Source: Ruminococcaceae bacterium R-25
GTDB taxonomy: Bacteria; Bacillota; Clostridia; Saccharofermentanales; Saccharofermentanaceae
Length of the DNA: 64,000 nucleotides
Assembly: GCA_003149065.1 (NCBI GenBank)
Contig: QGFZ01000001.1
Coordinates: 1 to 64,000 of the forward strand
Reading direction: 5' to 3'
Every line of letters starts with the position of its first letter. Within the stretch, counting starts at the first letter, position 1. Shown piece after piece: positions 46,706 through 56,700 of the stretch. The notes under the pieces are model-generated. The model was not told the DNA's origin and did not search any database. It worked only from the letters and a program-made list of their open reading frames with translations. Position numbers and translations under genes: made by a program.

Positions 46706-47902
46706 TTACGATCCTGCACCGATTGTTTGATAGGACTGATATATCGGTTGAATGATAGAGATAATTACGAAACCTACGATTACAGCCATTACAACGATCA
46801 TTACAGGTTCAATGTATGAGGTCAGTTTGAGCAGAGCTTGCTTTGAATAGAAATCCAAATCATTTGCCACGGATTGAAGCATATTGCCGAGCATGCCGGT
46901 TTCTTCGCCAACCTTTATAGTTGAGGGAAGCTTTGATACAAACCCGTTTACTTCTTCTAGAGCTGAAGATAAAGGCGAACCACCGGCTACTTTCTTTTCA
47001 ACCTCATCAAACTGAGCCTCGATATATTTATTACCAATTGTGCTTCTTGATATTTCGATGCAACTGTGAATCGGAATGCCTGACAAATAGAGTGAACTCA
47101 TCGTTCTGGCAAATCTTGCAGAATAGATAACCTTTGTGAGCTTACCCCAGGCCCCCATAACCTTAATATGGTCGATATGATACTTAACTGCCGGCAGTTT
47201 TACGATAATCTTTCCAAATATGATGCCTAATACTACAATAACCAGCAAAACATACCATTTATGAGCAACGAAATCTGAAATACCCATAAGGATCCTGGTA
47301 GGTATTGGAAGGGAAGGTAATTGTGAAAACATTTCTTCAAACTGCGGCAATACATAACCGAATAAGATAGCTACAACGATAACTATCAAAACAGCAAGGA
47401 TCTTCGGATAAGTAAGGGAATTCTTAGCCTGCTGTTCCAGCTGGGATTCACTGGTATACTGATCGGCAAGACGGAGACAAGTAATATCAAGTGTTCCGGA
47501 TGTTTCAGCAGCTTTAATCATGAAGATGAGAAGAGGCGGGAAAGCAGGTTCTAACTCTTCCATCGCAATAGAAAGCGCTACACCCTGAACTATTCGGTCG
47601 CGAAGCCTTAAGAAAAGCTGCCTCTCATAATCACTGATGGATTCGTCATTGGCTATAATCTCAATGGCTTTAACAAGCGTAACACCAGCCTTGATAAGGG
47701 TACCAAGCTGACGACAGAAATCAGCGAGCTTAGGCTTCTTAAGAGGCTTTAATGCAACGTTCTTTTGAAGCGGTTTTGCTTCCAATAAAAGAAGACCAGA
47801 ATCGTGGAAACGTTTCTGCAAATCAGTCTCATCGTAAGCTTCGGCTTTGCCTTTGACGATCTTTCCTTTACTGTCCTGTGCCTGATATTTATATTCCGGC
47901 AT
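46706..47902 (-). CDS. pilC: Type IV pilus platform protein, PilC/GspF type
   Basis: A 398-residue inner-membrane platform protein. Two repeated GspF domains (about 65-190 and 270-395) each show cytoplasmic helices and a TM. The motif YQAQDSKGKIVKGKAEA at the N-terminus and ETSGTLD / ETGMLG in the repeats are family hallmarks. It connects the ATPase to the pilin pool. It is the second gene of the minus-strand assembly operon. Confidence 0.95.
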   Translation of the reverse strand: MPEYKYQAQDSKGKIVKGKAEAYDETDLQKRFHDSGLLLLEAKPLQKNVALKPLKKPKLADFCRQLGTLIKAGVTLVKAIEIIANDESISDYERQLFLRLRDRIVQGVALSIAMEELEPAFPPLLIFMIKAAETSGTLDITCLRLADQYTSESQLEQQAKNSLTYPKILAVLIVIVVAILFGYVLPQFEEMFSQLPSLPIPTRILMGISDFVAHKWYVLLVIVVLGIIFGKIIVKLPAVKYHIDHIKVMGAWGKLTKVIYSARFARTMSSLYLSGIPIHSCIEISRSTIGNKYIEAQFDEVEKKVAGGSPLSSALEEVNGFVSKLPSTIKVGEETGMLGNMLQSVANDLDFYSKQALLKLTSYIEPVMIVVMAVIVGFVIISIIQPIYQSYQTIGAGS

Positions 47903-47928
47903 ACACTAACGTCCCTTTCTTAAGATTT

Positions 47929-48423
47929 CTATTCCACATCGTAATTTAGCAGTTCTAACGAGTAATATACTTTGAAATTACCTTCGAGACCGGATTGAGT
48001 ATTAGTCCTTTCTCCGGAATCAACATATATTACCTGGTACAACCCTTTTCTATATTCAAATTTAATAGGCGCATTGGTTGTTTCGTCCCATTCATACAGA
48101 ATGACAGTACCGTTACGACGTGAGATCTCGGCGATCTTCTCTGCTGCACCTTTAGACAATCCGGTTGGATCGTTGGGATTATATATGGAAGACATATCCC
48201 CATAAAACTCCGTGCCGACGGCTCTTAAAGCTTTGCGTATGTCTCTAGCTTCTTTATAAGCCTGTCTGGCACCGGTATCCAGAGCAAATCCCAAAGCCAG
48301 AATAGTTGTCGAACTGAAAATGACCACTGTAACTACAATGATCCTAAGTGCTTCTCTGAAATTGCTACGCTTATAAAACCGCGTACCTTCAATCTGAACT
48401 TCGTTGGATTTGCTATCTGACAC
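47929..48423 (-). CDS. Single-pass membrane protein at the head of the pilus assembly operon
   Basis: A 164-residue protein. A basic N-terminus with a hydrophobic helix (about 27-50) is followed by a soluble domain with TEFYGDMSSIY and a Tyr-rich end. The helix lacks a prepilin cleavage motif (no G before the helix, no Glu at +5), so it is probably not a pilin. The GTG start is used because GAGGAGG lies ten bases upstream. Being first in the pilus operon suggests an assembly or priming role. The family is not recognised. Confidence 0.75.
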   Translation of the reverse strand: MSDSKSNEVQIEGTRFYKRSNFREALRIIVVTVVIFSSTTILALGFALDTGARQAYKEARDIRKALRAVGTEFYGDMSSIYNPNDPTGLSKGAAEKIAEISRRNGTVILYEWDETTNAPIKFEYRKGLYQVIYVDSGERTNTQSGLEGNFKVYYSLELLNYDVE

Positions 48424-48618
48424 AGAGAGTGCCTCCTCATAAAATTAAATTTATTTTATCACTAAAATCTTTGATAAACACTTATATATACTAATTTGTT
48501 ACATAGCGGTCACAGAATTAAGCGACAGTTTACAAATCCTTTCCTTTTAAGCTTTTTCGGGTGATTTAGAATCGAACTTTTGATGGGGGAGACAGGTTAA
48601 GCGACACCAGAATAATCT

Positions 48619-48635
48619 GTGTAACATTGTTACAA
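48619..48635. promoter_or_regulatory. 17-bp palindromic box, copy 3 (GTGTAACATTGTTACAA)
   Basis: Palindrome with one mismatch at the outermost base. Its centre is 24 bp from copy 4, about two helical turns, which would allow cooperative binding on one face of DNA. Confidence 0.75.
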
Positions 48636-48642
48636 AACAAAA

Positions 48643-48659
48643 GCGTAACAATGTTACAC
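48643..48659. promoter_or_regulatory. 17-bp palindromic box, copy 4 (GCGTAACAATGTTACAC)
   Basis: Palindrome with one mismatch near the left end. Forms a tandem pair with copy 3 in the divergent pilus promoter region. Confidence 0.75.
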
Positions 48660-48873
48660 TTCTGTTCGGTTTCAGCTAACGGAAAAATTGAAAAAATGTA
48701 ATTACATCTGTGTTGTTCTTTTTGATAAGACGAAAAATGACTACAAGTAATTTTAAGATTATTATTTACCTTCTTGTGACTAATTGTTCACAGAACGCAA
48801 CCCTGCAATTATTGATGTGAAATTATCGTGGGTATATAATTCAAATATATTTTATAAAAGGATTTTGTTTTTT

Positions 48874-49329
48874 ATGAAGCTTAAGAGCAAGACCACATTA
48901 TATCGCAGATCTTCCGATATTCTCCGAAGCAAAAAAGGTACGAGTATCGTGTTTGTTTCAATAATTGCGATCATAGTTTTGACAGCTGTAGTTGTACTAA
49001 GGACAACTACAAGTTCTTTGTGGGCTTCTGCCGATAAACAATACTATCAGGATAGGGCATATGTAATGGCAACCAGTATGGGTTCATCTATAAATGCTCT
49101 TATAAACGATGGAACGATAAAACTTGATGACTATAAGAATTCTAATCAGCTTCAAATACTTCAAGACAATGCTGATAACGGCACTGTTTCTGTAACAGTT
49201 ACCCATGACGAAGAAGGAAATGGTTATCTGGTAGAGGTAAAGGCTGAAATGCCAAATTCCGTTTATATCTATCGGGCTTACTATTATAAATCCGCAACTA
49301 CTAGTTCATATAAGAGGCAGATTTTATGA
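48874..49329 (+). CDS. PilX-like pilus accessory membrane protein
   Basis: A 151-residue protein. A basic N-terminus (RSKKGTSIVFVSIIAIIVLTAV) and a hydrophobic helix are followed by a soluble domain rich in Asn/Asp. The helix has G before it, but T and not F/M follows and no Glu lies at +5, so it resembles PilX/PulK-type accessory proteins more than a standard prepilin. The ATG at 48874 follows AAAAGGA; an upstream in-frame TTG gives a spurious leader. Its stop overlaps the next start by four bases (ATGA), so the two are translationally coupled. Confidence 0.75.
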   Translation: MKLKSKTTLYRRSSDILRSKKGTSIVFVSIIAIIVLTAVVVLRTTTSSLWASADKQYYQDRAYVMATSMGSSINALINDGTIKLDDYKNSNQLQILQDNADNGTVSVTVTHDEEGNGYLVEVKAEMPNSVYIYRAYYYKSATTSSYKRQIL

Positions 49330-49676
49330 AATGCATTTGGAAAACAGGCAAAGGCATAAAAGATAATTCCGGCGAGACAATGGTAGAAGTGCTTGTGGCA
49401 TTTACTTTGCTTTCAATACTTCTCGTTATTTTTTCGCAAGGAATAGCGATGGCTACAAAATCTGAGTTTAATGCAGATAAGAGTAGAAACGGTGCGGATG
49501 AAGCAATGAAAAACGCACAGGATTATATGGCTGAAGATGATGCAGGTAAACCATATGATCAGGTTCAAGGGTATTTTGACGATAGAATAAAACGAATGTC
49601 TTATTCTTGTACAGTTGACGGTCAAACATATAATTACGTGTATTATGAGCCGATTTTGTTATCAAACGGCGGGTGA
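49326..49676 (+). CDS. Minor prepilin-like protein
   Basis: A 116-residue protein with a type IV prepilin-like helix. After SG comes ETMVEVLVAFTLLSILLVI: G at -1, Glu at +5, but Glu at +1 where Phe or Met is usual. The rest is a short globular domain (about 75 residues) with no cysteine pair beyond C67-like positions. It likely is a minor pilin in the tip or initiation complex. It overlaps the preceding gene and precedes another minor pilin. Confidence 0.82.
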   Translation: MKCIWKTGKGIKDNSGETMVEVLVAFTLLSILLVIFSQGIAMATKSEFNADKSRNGADEAMKNAQDYMAEDDAGKPYDQVQGYFDDRIKRMSYSCTVDGQTYNYVYYEPILLSNGG

Positions 49677-49680
49677 TCTT

Positions 49681-50457
49681 ATGCGAAGAATAACCATGAG
49701 AAAGAGTAAAAAAGCTATAACGCTTGTTGAACTTGTTGCTGCAATGGCTTTGATGGCAATATTTCTTTTGGCATGTACTTCATTAATATATCCTGTAGTC
49801 AAGATTTATAATCACATGAATGAAATGAGCCGTTCCCAAATACTTGCAGATACTGTAGTCGATTCACTTCGTGCTGAATGTGCAAGAACATATATCTCTT
49901 CTAAGAATGATGTATGGATATCAAATAGATCTGGGGATGAAGTTATGGATAGTTTTCCTGGTAGTACTACATTTCCCAGTGGAGTTCTTGTGATTCGAAA
50001 GAGTTACGAATATTGCGAGACATTGTCTACTAATTATGCTATTTCCGGTACGCTCTGTAATACTATTTATGATGCGGAGAACACGGATGAAATCGATCCT
50101 TTGACAGGAAATCTTACAAGTCGTGCTATCTATACAATGTTTGATACTGTTCCTGTTTCAGTTGATCCGGAAGCTGCAATAGCATCTCAGAAAGGGCATT
50201 TGCACTACGGTTTCTTCAAAGTTGGAGCTGAGGCAAATAATGGAGTTTTCCCATCGGAACTCTATGATTTCACAGATCCTTTTATGGATCCGACATATGG
50301 AAATTTCACTGTAGAGCTTCAATTCCATGATATTAAATATGATGCTTCCGATATGCCTGTATATGTTCTTGTCGATGTGAAAATATTTGATGGATCGAAG
50401 AATATTTATACAAGAAGTAATGTTGTATTGAGTTTTGCATCCCGAGAGTGGCAATGA
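49681..50457 (+). CDS. Minor prepilin-like protein with alanine at -1
   Basis: A 258-residue protein with prepilin leader MRRITMRKSKKA then ITLVELVAAMALMAIFLLA. The cleavage would be after Ala (position -1), a substitution known to reduce peptidase cleavage in some systems, with Glu at +5. The larger C-terminal domain (about 40-258) is beta-rich. It lies between a small minor pilin and the giant pilin. The ATG at 49681 follows a GGGTGATCTT sequence with weak SD. Size and position fit a PilW/GspJ-like minor pilin. Confidence 0.82.
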   Translation: MRRITMRKSKKAITLVELVAAMALMAIFLLACTSLIYPVVKIYNHMNEMSRSQILADTVVDSLRAECARTYISSKNDVWISNRSGDEVMDSFPGSTTFPSGVLVIRKSYEYCETLSTNYAISGTLCNTIYDAENTDEIDPLTGNLTSRAIYTMFDTVPVSVDPEAAIASQKGHLHYGFFKVGAEANNGVFPSELYDFTDPFMDPTYGNFTVELQFHDIKYDASDMPVYVLVDVKIFDGSKNIYTRSNVVLSFASREWQ

Positions 50458-50486
50458 TTCCTTTAGTTCGAGTAAAGCAAATTGGA

Positions 50487-50503
50487 GTGTAACAATGTTA
50501 CAC
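50487..50503. promoter_or_regulatory. 17-bp palindromic box, copy 5 (GTGTAACAATGTTACAC)
   Basis: Perfect palindrome, extendable to 19 bp (A...T outer pair). It lies about 215 bases upstream of the giant pilin-like gene, after the stop of the minor pilin gene at 50457. A/T-rich DNA follows, suggesting a separate promoter for the giant gene. Confidence 0.8.
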
Positions 50504-50718
50504 TCATCGTTATTTGTGTTTCCAATCCAGAGAATATAGACGAAATACTCCTTTCTTTTTATTCATTTTGAGATATTTTTCACGTAACAAATTAGAAATT
50601 TTTTTAATAATTATTTTATTTGAAGTTCCCGAGCGGAAACTTTATAATCAGAGTATAAAATTATATTTATATTTTGCGGTTGCTTTGATGCTTTTTAATG
50701 ATTGATACAGGAGATGTC

Positions 50719-53700
50719 ATGAGAGTCGTAAGAACAATGAATTCAAATACTAAAAAAAGACACGTCACCCGTGGCTTTTCTTTAGTTGAACTTATTGTGG
50801 TTATCGCACTTATCGTGATCCTGGCTACTGTTGGTTTGGTTAGTGCTATAGGATATGTTAAGCATTCAAAGTTTGATAAAAACGAGAAGAATGCCATTAC
50901 TGTATATCAGACAGCGCAAACCGCTTTGTCTCATATGACATCTGCCGGTACTGTTGACGGTTGGGTACGTGATCTTATCTCTGAAGCTTCTATTGATCAT
51001 ATAAATGCTTTGGAACCTATTGATAATCCTGAAGCTAATGAAACAGTAGGCAAGACAGTACATCTTACTTATAATCCCGGAAAGCCGAATAAAGAGAGCG
51101 TGATCCTCTACGATTTGTTGTCCGGTTATTTTTATGATCAGACAATTTTCAATGGTACTATTTCTGTCGAGTTCTATATCAGCATGACATATGATGCTAA
51201 TAAGATTCCTTATTATTCTGCAAGAGTAAAGTCGGCATTTTATAGCATAGAGAATACTGCAACTATCGGTTGGGATGATACTTGTCTTAATGGTTCTACA
51301 GATGGTCTTCCTGATAGAGACACCAATAGAAGATATACTACCACTTTCGTAGGTTATTATGATGGCACTGAAGCTTCAGCTAAGCCGAAGGTCGTTTCTG
51401 TTTTCCTTCCCAGGTCTCAGGACTTTGTTTTGGATGGTCATATTGTCGGACCTACAGTTGATCCTAATGCAAGTGCTGAAGGATATTTATTTAATCTTCG
51501 TAACGGTGAGACCCTTGATGTGTCTTGGGCTATGTTTGATCAAGACGGTAAGCTTCATGGAGATCTTGACCGTAATGAAGAATTAACTATTAAATTATGT
51601 GATGCGCAATCCGGCAATGCTGATTCTTTCAGTGATGTTGTTTTAACAATCGGTCCGGATACTTTAGACGATGTCAGATTTGATATATTAAAAAATAGAT
51701 CAACTCATGAAATTGTCGTAGAAAGAATAAATTCATATTTAATAACAAGAACTTCTTATGAGTCTACTGTAAGTGTCAAGGTAAAGCGTGGTAGTACTGA
51801 AAATGTATATGTATTTCCGATTACCGTAACTAAGGTGGAAGGCGATGGCAGGACCGGATGTCCTGTTGATGCAGAAGGTAATCCGGCAGCATATATTGAA
51901 TACAAGTTATCTTTGGATTGTATGATGATCCGTTCGGATGAAACTCAGAATAATAAAGTTCGATACAATTCCGAAAGACTTTTCTCAAATGATAATACTC
52001 ATTCGCTTCCAAGAAATTTTTATGCAACTATTTCCGGAAGGTTTGATTATTGTACAAATGATCAGGAAGAGCCTGTTAAGCTCTCTGTACCTTTAACTTA
52101 TGCAGCAAGAGCCATGGATGATCCTGTTTATTACACGGGAATGAATGGCACAACATATGTTTATGATCTTCCTAACCTAGATGTTGAAGGTAAGACAGCC
52201 AATGACGAAGACAATAATAATGATGAAGGTATTACCGGTAAGTGTATAGTTAATACACTGTTTGGTGATGCTTACTATAATGATCTTGTAGAAGGAACTT
52301 CATGGACTTCAAATGGCGGAAGTGCGGTAATAACTTCATTCAGACACTTATATAATATTCGTTGGATAGATTCACAAAAGACAGCTGATTACCATATTAT
52401 TCACAATCTTGATTGGTATGTTCATAGCGGAAACAACTATGTAAGCGAAGTCAAGGTCTTTATGTCTCACGTTAGAGAAGATAGAGATAATTATGGTTAT
52501 GACGGAGTTCGTTATCGTTCGCCTGCTCAGAACAATAATCTGTATGTAGTATCATTTCCTGCAATATGTAAGCTTGGTGCAAATCAAACAATTTCATCAA
52601 TGTCAGTTGCCAACAGAACTACTTACGCAATCAATAATGTTCAAATGCGAACGGCTTCTTTTAGAAGCGGTGATGCCGCATATGGTTTGGTATGTACAAA
52701 TTATGGTGTCCTCTATAATTTATATATTAATAACCTTAATATTATCCTTGCTGATGTTAAAGACGGATCAGCAAGTGATTATTCACTTACATCTGCTAAT
52801 TTTAATCCTAATACTACAGTAAATATTAGTACCGGCGGTTCATTGTTGCTTGATGATAAGAGTGTTGGCGGACTTGTAGGTGGTAATTACGGTTTGGTTG
52901 GCCAGGCTGATATAACTGATACTGAGAATGTTATTCGTATGAATAACTGCATCATTATGAGTGGTAATTATTGGCAGTTGGCTAATTTAAGGAAAGATGG
53001 CAAAGAAGCAAGTTCTTCAACTGGCGGCGTTATCGGCTATAACGAAGGAAAGAGTAGTGGCGCACAATCGACTTATGGAATTATCGAAATGCGCGGAGCT
53101 TTCGTTGTCGTTGGTGGTGGTACTTGTGTAGGTGGTGTCATTGGAAAAAACAATGCAAATACTTCTGCAAGACTTATAACAAACGGCGATAAAGTAAAGG
53201 GTACTACATGCGAGTATTCGCTTCCGGCTGAAAATCATAATACAACGAGCTTAAGTTGTGTTGTAGCTGGTCGTGGTAGTGTCGGCGGTGCTATAGGAAT
53301 GTTTGAGAAACATTCTTTAAACTATTCTGTAGGACATGTCTTTGCAAAAGAAGAAGTGACCTATGATTCTGTTACAGGGCAGCCACGTTTCGCTAAAAGA
53401 AATGATAGCGATTATCAGATTGACGTTACAATTCCTGCAAAGGGATTGGTTTTGAAGGTCCCTCATGCGACAAATGATAATGATACAACTCCTGTTGGCG
53501 GAGCTATAGGCACTTGGAACGTTTGTAACGGGTCTTATGCGAGCATACGTGTTCATAATTACGGCAGTGTTATTTCTGCGGATACCACGAGAAAGATCGC
53601 TTGTGGAGCAGCAGTTGGAGAAGATATAAATTGTACTATATCCAAGGTGTTTATCAATGTCGTCAATGAAAAGGGCTCAAGACTCGGTTCTATGTCTGAT

Positions 53701-56700
53701 ACTGCAGGTCCGAGACGTGTTGGTGGTGCTTATGGTTATATCGGTTGTACTTCAACAGACCGTACTATTGCCATTGACATTAGTAATGATGGACACATCG
53801 TTGCAAAAGGAACCGGTAATGGTTACGGCGAAGGTGCAGGCGGTGCAATCGGTGCAACTTCTCATCTCGTTAAAGTTGATTTCTTTGTCAAAGCAATAAA
53901 TAAATCCAATTCGTTGATCAAAGACTTGGGCGGCAGTTTGAATAATTCCAGCGGAACCGGTGGCGTTATCGGTTCTATGGGATATGGTGATACTACGGAG
54001 TTAACTGGAACTTCTGTGCTGTTTGCTGAAAACCATGGAAGTATTAATGGTCAATGCCGAGTTGGCGGAGTTTTGGGTAACGCTGCTCGTACCTCAGGCA
54101 ATATTTATTCAGTTAACTATGGTACTATAACCGGAACATATTATGTCGGCGGTGCAGTCGGAAGACATATTTATAATCATTCAGGTACTATCCAATCTAT
54201 TTTAGATAGCGGATGTTCAATATCTGGTGCTAACTACGTAGGCGGAGCAACAGGAAGATTATCCTACTTTATGGATAATGCCGTTGTTAAGACTATAGTA
54301 CGTGGCAATTCTACAATAGAAGGATCCCTTTCTGCAGTTGGTGGAATTTGCGGTGATTTGCGAATTGCCGGCAGCGGTATCGGTGGCACTATAAAACTTA
54401 GTGGCGACAGTTCGGATCCTATACTTACTGTTAACGGCAAAGATGGTATAGGTGGTGCCATCGGCATTTTGAGATCTGATTTAGTTAATAGTGCTAAGAT
54501 CGCTACTCCTGATCAGAGCAGTACAAATAAGCTGGCTGTACACATAAGCGGCACAAATTACGTAGGTGGTGCTGTTGGATGCCTTAATTCGGCAGGCAAT
54601 ACTGTAGATGAAACCACGCCTAGTAATCTTTTTAACAATACTGCGGCGATAAAGGAGATTTTGGTTACAGTCAGCGTAAAACTTAGTCCGAAATCATTTG
54701 TGTATGGAACAGGTGAGAATGTTGGTGGTGCTGTAGGTGCTGTCATTGGTAGGTATTTAGGAGAGGATTATACAAAATTTGGAGGAATAATTACCGTATT
54801 GACTGCTTCCGGTTCGACCTCGAATTCCGCATATATCCGTGGTAAAAAATATGTGGGAGGAGCAGTTGGCCGCTTCGATAGTGTGGTACCAACCATATCA
54901 AATAATAATGCCACTGGAAATATCCAAGCAGATTTTTCTGCTGCTCGTTGGACTATTGAGGCAACAGTTTCAGCCGGTACTGAAGCTGATGTAGGTGGTG
55001 CTGTCGGTTATTTCAAAGCAACAATAGATAGGAAATATGGCGTTAACGACAATGCTTACCGCATTTCGGTAAATCTTGGACCAACTGATGTAAAGTCTGC
55101 TGGTTATAATGTTGGCGGCGCTATTGGCAAGAATCAGGTAAGAAACGGCATTGTTTCTGTTGGCGGCATTAGTGGTACTGTATCCGGTCAATATAATGTC
55201 GGAGGCGCTATAGGATTAACTGAATATCAGTTATATGAGGTAAATGCTATTGTAGCTTCAACGGGAATCATAGAAGCAACCGGCTCTTCTCCTGAGGCTT
55301 CTTCCTATCTTACTGGCCGTGATAAAGACGGCTCAAAAGGAGATGGTTCTAATGTTGGTGGAGCTATCGGTAAATATAGTTTTACCGGAAGCGATACTAT
55401 TACTATTACATCAAAAATCAATGCTACGGTAAGCGGTAAGATTTTAGGTCCCGGAAATAATGTAGGTGGTGTTGTAGGTTATTGCTATACAACTAAAAAC
55501 AAGCATTTAATTAGAAATATTTCAGCTGTTCTGCAAGGTAATGCCATTGTTAGTGGTGCTGATAATGTCGGCGGAGCAATGGGTTTCAGTTTGAGTAATA
55601 TTACCAATGTAAGATCCAATATTTCCGGTACTTCCAGTATCGAGGGTAAATATCATGTCGGTGGAGCTATTGGCTGGACTTATGCTATCGAACAAGCGAC
55701 CGGTGCCAATGTTCTTGCACAGAATCCTGAGGATCTTAATCCGGATACCCTTACTATAGCTGAGCTTGAAACAAAACTAAATAGTCTATATAAGTCATCT
55801 GGTCGTATAGCTAATATTGTAGCAACTATTTCTGCGGATAAAGCGTTGATAGGTGTTGCATCTATCGGCGGAGCTGTTGGTCAAAGCGGATACAAATCTA
55901 ATATTGGCAATAGTGGTAATACTTATGCATCGCCCGCACTTGTAAATGTTCAAGCAAATCTTAATACAGGTTATCTGTTTGATCCTTTTGAAACAGGTAT
56001 CGGTCTTAATGAGTTGAATCCTATAGATAAACCCAAAGCAAGTGTTCAGGGTGCATATGGTAATGCATGCATTGGCGGTGTAATTGGACTTGTTGTAGAT
56101 GGTCGAATTAACAGCGTAAGATTAGATGGTACAGGTGGTACTGTAAACACTGATTCCCTTTATCCTTGCCCGGAGATTTCAATGAGTGGTGCTGTTCTTA
56201 TGGCAGCCAAGGGCCATTCTATTGGAGGAATAATTGGACAAATCGGTCTTTTGGGATATGGTAAAGATGTTGGTATTGAAGATAGTGGTGCACAGAATGT
56301 TACCGTTTCAGAAATAAGTGCATCTGATACGCTCGGAATCTGTGTAGTATCAATGAATGATGCTAACAATATCGGCGGATGGATAGGAAGCGGCTATGGT
56401 GTTTTCGGTGGCATAGGAAACAGATTATATAGCGATTATAAGAATACGAATACTCGCGCTATTTATAATGTAAATAATATTAAATATATTTACAGTAAAG
56501 GAAACAATGTTGGTGGTTTCTGTGGCTATTCTCGTGGATATAAAAAGAATAGTAATAAAGATAATAATAACAACCAACCGGGTCATGCAACTTGGGCAGA
56601 TATTAACGTTAATCTTAAAAATGCAACGATATGCGGCAGCACTGCTGTTGGAGGTGCATTTGGCCGTGCTGAAGGTGTCAAATTTGCCTGGGGTGCAATA

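Larger units (their letters stand above)
48424..48873. other. Divergent pilus promoter region
   Basis: No gene of useful length in 450 bp between the minus-strand assembly operon and the plus-strand pilin operon. It carries two adjacent copies of the 17-bp palindrome (48619, 48643), placed about 200 bp from the left start and 220 bp from the right start. TTGTTACA-like half-sites are also seen near 48493. The region is A/T-rich, consistent with promoters on both strands. Confidence 0.6.

Noticed and set aside
49413-49625. Opposite-strand frames across pilin and sugar genes
   Set aside because: They lie antisense to well-supported genes and have no RBS or recognisable domain.
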